The notes under the pieces were generated by a model. It had not been told where the DNA came from. It searched no databases and saw nothing but the letters and a program-made list of their open reading frames with translations. Both the position numbers and the translations under genes were made by a program. From GCA-2733415 sp965178635 (GTDB lineage Bacteria > Bacteroidota > Bacteroidia > Flavobacteriales > Flavobacteriaceae), in contig CBCXVT010000021.1 in the NCBI GenBank assembly GCA_965178635.1, positions 1 through 25,351 of the forward strand: a stretch of DNA of 25,351 bases, written 5' to 3'. Of the stretch, positions 22,589 to 25,351 are shown in pieces. How positions within the stretch are numbered: the stretch's first letter is position 1; the number at the start of each line of letters is the position of its first letter.

Positions 22589-23494
22589 ATGGCATTAATA
22601 AAACATTATATTCAAGCGGCACGTTTAAGAACCTTGCCTTTATCGGTATCAGGAATTATCATGGGTTCGGGTATTGCAGCTTCAGAAAATAAGTTTGATG
22701 TCATAGTCTTTATATTATCTATACTGACAACTATTGGTTTTCAAGTTTTATCAAATTTTGCAAATGATTATGGTGATGGTATAAAAGGTACAGATGATGA
22801 TAGAGTAGGAGAACAACGCTTAATTGCTGCTGGTTTAATCACACCAGTGCAAATGAAAAAAGCAATGATTCTAACAAGTGTTATTACGATGCTTATAACA
22901 TTCTTATTGGTTTATTCTGCATTTGGAAGTGATGACTTCTTGAAATCTATTGTGTTTTTAGGTTTAGGTATATTAAGTATTTATGCTGCTATTAAATATA
23001 CAGTTGGAAAATCGGCTTATGGGTACTCAGGTTTTGGTGATGTATTTGTATTCCTGTTTTTTGGGTTAGTTAGTGTTATAGGTAGTTATTATTTATACAC
23101 ACATACCATTTTTAGCTGGACAATTTTATTGCCAGCTTCTGCAATTGGTTTCTTAAGCGTAGCAGTATTAAACTTGAATAATATGAGAGATCAAATACAA
23201 GATAAAAAAGCTAATAAAAATACATTAGTTGTGAAAATGGGAACTCAGAAAGCAAAAGTTTATCATTTCTGCCTAATTATTGGTGCTTTGTTTTTATTGT
23301 TAGGATATAGGTTTTCAATAGCTAGTTTAACATTTTGGCATTGGTTATTCTTATTTGCATTTATCCCGTTAACACTTAACTTAGTTGTAGTTTTTAAGAA
23401 TATTATTTTTAAAGAATTAGATAACGAACTTAAAAAAGTAGCACTTGGAACATTCTTTTGCACGTTACTTTATTGTATCCCTTATTTTTTATAA
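22589..23494 (+). CDS. menA: 1,4-dihydroxy-2-naphthoate polyprenyltransferase
   Basis: A 301-residue UbiA-family membrane enzyme that attaches the polyprenyl tail to dihydroxynaphthoate, giving demethylmenaquinone. The first Asp-rich motif (NFANDYGDGIKGTDDDR, about 56-72) and the second (NMRDQIQDKKANKNTL, about 198-213) bind the prenyl diphosphate through Mg. About eight or nine membrane helices are predicted. It is directly downstream of menB in the same direction, probably one transcript. Menaquinone is the main respiratory quinone of flavobacteria. Confidence 0.93.
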   Translation: MALIKHYIQAARLRTLPLSVSGIIMGSGIAASENKFDVIVFILSILTTIGFQVLSNFANDYGDGIKGTDDDRVGEQRLIAAGLITPVQMKKAMILTSVITMLITFLLVYSAFGSDDFLKSIVFLGLGILSIYAAIKYTVGKSAYGYSGFGDVFVFLFFGLVSVIGSYYLYTHTIFSWTILLPASAIGFLSVAVLNLNNMRDQIQDKKANKNTLVVKMGTQKAKVYHFCLIIGALFLLLGYRFSIASLTFWHWLFLFAFIPLTLNLVVVFKNIIFKELDNELKKVALGTFFCTLLYCIPYFL

Positions 23495-23578
23495 TACTTT
23501 AATAAGTATATTTAGTTAAGCTGTTTTTATTAAATAATTTCTAGTTTTTAACTATATTTATAGAACAGTATTTTCTGA

Positions 23579-25144
23579 ATGTTCAATTCAAAGTTATTCA
23601 TCATATTAATTTTCTGTTTTAAAGCTACAAGTTTTGTAGCTCAAGAGAAGATTGAATTTACTAAAGAAGAACAACAATGGATTAAAGAACACCCTGTTGT
23701 ACATTTTGGTTTTGACCCTAACTGGCCTCCTTTTGAAATGTATGAAAATGGAGTTTACTCAGGGATTCTTGCTGATTATTTAAGTCACATTGAAAAGTAT
23801 ACAGGTATAAAAATGACCCCTGTTGAAATCCACTCTTATAAAGAAACGTTAAGCAAATTACGAACTGGTGAAATACATGTTGCACCAGAGGTTGGGAAAA
23901 ATTCATTCAGAGAAAATTTCTTAGAGTTTACAGAACCTTATTTAACCGATCCGCAGGTTATTGTTACTAGAGTTGATGCAAGTTTTGTTAAGGGATTGAT
24001 TGATTTGAGTCATAAAACAGTATCACAACCTGAGGGTTACACACGTATTAAGAGGTTAAAAGCAATTAATCCAGATATAAAAATTATTACTACGAATGAT
24101 GTGGAAGAATCATTAGAAAAAGTTAATAATGGTGAAGCAGATGCATTTGTAGGTAGTTTAAGTGTTGTGTCTTACTATATTAATAATTTAGGATATAAAA
24201 ATTTAAAAATTGCTAGTTCAGTTGAATTAGGTGATATAAATTTTAGACTTGCAACCACAAAAGACTGGGTGTTGTTTAGAGATATTTCTCAAAAAGTATT
24301 CAATATTATAAGTAAAGATGAACGCAGGGAAATTAGAAACAAATGGATAGCAATACGTTATGATCATGGAATTGATAAACAAGAAGTTTGGAATTATATT
24401 CTATTTGGGTTATTAGCTTTTTTAATCATTTTTTCTATATTTTATTACTGGAATAAAACATTGGAAAAAGAAATTAGGTATAGAAAAGCGGTAGAGCATA
24501 AACTTCGCCAAACTGTAGGTATAATTAATGAGAAAAATAAAGAGAAAGATACCTTACTAAAAGAGGTACATCACCGGGTGAAAAATAATTTACAAATGAT
24601 TCAAAGTTTGTTTAATATGCAATCAAGAAAAGTTGATAATGATTATACCCGCCAAGTATTAGCTAAAGGAAAAACAAGAGTCCAAGCAATTTCGTTAGTT
24701 CATCAATTATTATATCAATCAGAAAATTTTCATAGTATTAATATTCATGATTATATAATTACTTTAAAAGATACTATTGATAGTATTTATAATAAAGATG
24801 GTACAGATATTTATGTAAGTGTAAATGCAGACAATGTTAACCTAAATATCGATCAAGCTATTCCACTAGGTCTAATATTGAATGAATTATTAATCAACTC
24901 ATATAAATATGCATTTGATAAACGCTCAGTAGGTCATATTGAAATTAACATAATTAAAAAAGACTCAAAGTATTCTTTTGAATATAAAGATGATGGCGTT
25001 GGTATGGAAATTAAACAACTTGATACCACTAAAACATTGGGTATGAGCTTAATTGTAAGGTTGTCAAACCAACTTGGTACAGAGCCAATAATTAAAAATA
25101 ATAACGGATTACAAGTAAATTTCGAGTTCACTCCACAAAAATAA
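23579..25144 (+). CDS. Sensor histidine kinase with periplasmic solute-binding domain
   Basis: A 521-residue membrane kinase. A signal peptide (1-21) leads to one SBP_bac_3-type domain (about 24-260, with VVHFGFDPNWPPFEMYENG and FTEPYLTDPQ). This is the fold of amino-acid-binding proteins, used as a sensor domain as in BvgS. One membrane helix (about 272-290) and a short coiled coil follow. The HisKA_2 dimerisation box is LLKEVHHRVKNNLQM (327-340, phospho-acceptor His331 or His332). The ATP-binding domain has N-box LNELLINSYKYAF at 434-446 and G1 DDGVGM at 471-476, so it looks active. The ligand is unknown; an amino acid or related small solute is likely. Its probable partner begins at 25289. 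Confidence 0.9.
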   Translation: MFNSKLFIILIFCFKATSFVAQEKIEFTKEEQQWIKEHPVVHFGFDPNWPPFEMYENGVYSGILADYLSHIEKYTGIKMTPVEIHSYKETLSKLRTGEIHVAPEVGKNSFRENFLEFTEPYLTDPQVIVTRVDASFVKGLIDLSHKTVSQPEGYTRIKRLKAINPDIKIITTNDVEESLEKVNNGEADAFVGSLSVVSYYINNLGYKNLKIASSVELGDINFRLATTKDWVLFRDISQKVFNIISKDERREIRNKWIAIRYDHGIDKQEVWNYILFGLLAFLIIFSIFYYWNKTLEKEIRYRKAVEHKLRQTVGIINEKNKEKDTLLKEVHHRVKNNLQMIQSLFNMQSRKVDNDYTRQVLAKGKTRVQAISLVHQLLYQSENFHSINIHDYIITLKDTIDSIYNKDGTDIYVSVNADNVNLNIDQAIPLGLILNELLINSYKYAFDKRSVGHIEINIIKKDSKYSFEYKDDGVGMEIKQLDTTKTLGMSLIVRLSNQLGTEPIIKNNNGLQVNFEFTPQK

Positions 25145-25212
25145 ATTTTTAAGAAAACCTTATGTGTTTTACCACAAAAAAATAGTATCTTACAATATAA
25201 AAGCAACAGTTT

Positions 25213-25240
25213 ACCACAATTAGCATTGATTGTGGTTTTT
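25213..25240 (+). terminator. Hairpin with T tract between kinase and regulator genes
   Basis: ACCACAAT (25213-25220) and ATTGTGGT (25229-25236) form an eight-base stem with an eight-base loop, followed by TTTTT. This is a terminator-like structure 69 bases after the kinase stop and 49 before the response-regulator start. It may reduce read-through rather than end all transcription. Confidence 0.6.
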
Positions 25241-25288
25241 GTAAGCAATAATAATTTTAGACATCTATTTACAGAATTAAATTACAAA

Positions 25289-25351
25289 ATGGAAAAAGCA
25301 ATAAGTATATTAATAGTTGAAGATAACGTTCTCATAGCTGATGACATGCAA
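25289..25351 (+). CDS. Response regulator, N-terminal fragment
   Basis: ATG at 25289 opens a frame to the window edge coding 21 residues, MEKAISILIVEDNVLIADDM plus one. LIVEDN is the first strand and acidic pocket of a receiver domain. Placed after a HisKA_2 kinase, it is the likely cognate regulator. The output domain is beyond the window, so DNA-binding type (LytTR, LuxR or other) cannot be told. Confidence 0.8.
   Translation, partial: MEKAISILIVEDNVLIADDMQ

Noticed and set aside
1..25351. CRISPR arrays, tRNA or rRNA genes, insertion sequences, prophage, integron sites
   Set aside because: Looked for on both strands; no spaced direct repeats, cloverleaf genes, transposases or integrases were found.

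Overview
The window comes from an AT-rich member of the Bacteroidota, almost certainly a flavobacterium (Flavobacteriaceae). The evidence is a T9SS C-terminal sorting domain, a surface-type lipoprotein signal (Cys followed by SSDDD), several TAnnTTTG-type -7 promoter boxes, menaquinone genes and a flavobacterial-style zeaxanthin gene set. The genus cannot be fixed from the sequence alone. No rRNA, tRNA, CRISPR array, insertion sequence or prophage was seen.

Left part (1-11.2 kb, almost all minus strand): the end of pyrD (+) converges on a carotenoid operon. In transcription order this is a two-FAS1-domain lipoprotein, a CarH/LitR-like B12-binding MerR regulator, crtI, crtB, crtZ and crtY. Together the crt genes would convert GGPP to zeaxanthin. 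crtB carries three single-base frameshifts in its last 250 bases and is probably broken, or else hit by local sequence error. Upstream, and ending at its own terminator, is a seven-gene operon: tspO, tetR, an ABC1 kinase, a CIA30 protein, a glutathione peroxidase, an SRPBCC protein and a DNA photolyase. The control regions of both operons share a TTGTTTA half-site motif and an identical 14-mer. This suggests one light/B12-responsive regulon for pigment, DNA photorepair and oxidative defence.

Middle (11.3-17.0 kb, plus strand): HMG-CoA lyase, an outer-membrane porin with its own promoter and a strong terminator, then a tightly packed cluster. The cluster encodes a periplasmic FMN-binding protein with a flavinylation motif, a four-helix His-containing membrane protein, FeoA, FeoB and a 43-residue Cys-rich membrane peptide. 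It looks like a ferrous-iron importer combined with extracytoplasmic flavin electron transfer. This is the best candidate here for a poorly described system.

Right part (17.0-25.35 kb): a minus-strand block of envelope or secreted proteins (small membrane protein, DUF3108 protein, T9SS-exported esterase with PKD domain, HExxH metallopeptidase-like protein, secreted PepC-like cysteine peptidase). Plus-strand menB and menA (menaquinone synthesis) follow, then a sensor kinase with a periplasmic solute-binding domain, followed after a hairpin by the start of its likely response regulator, cut by the window edge.
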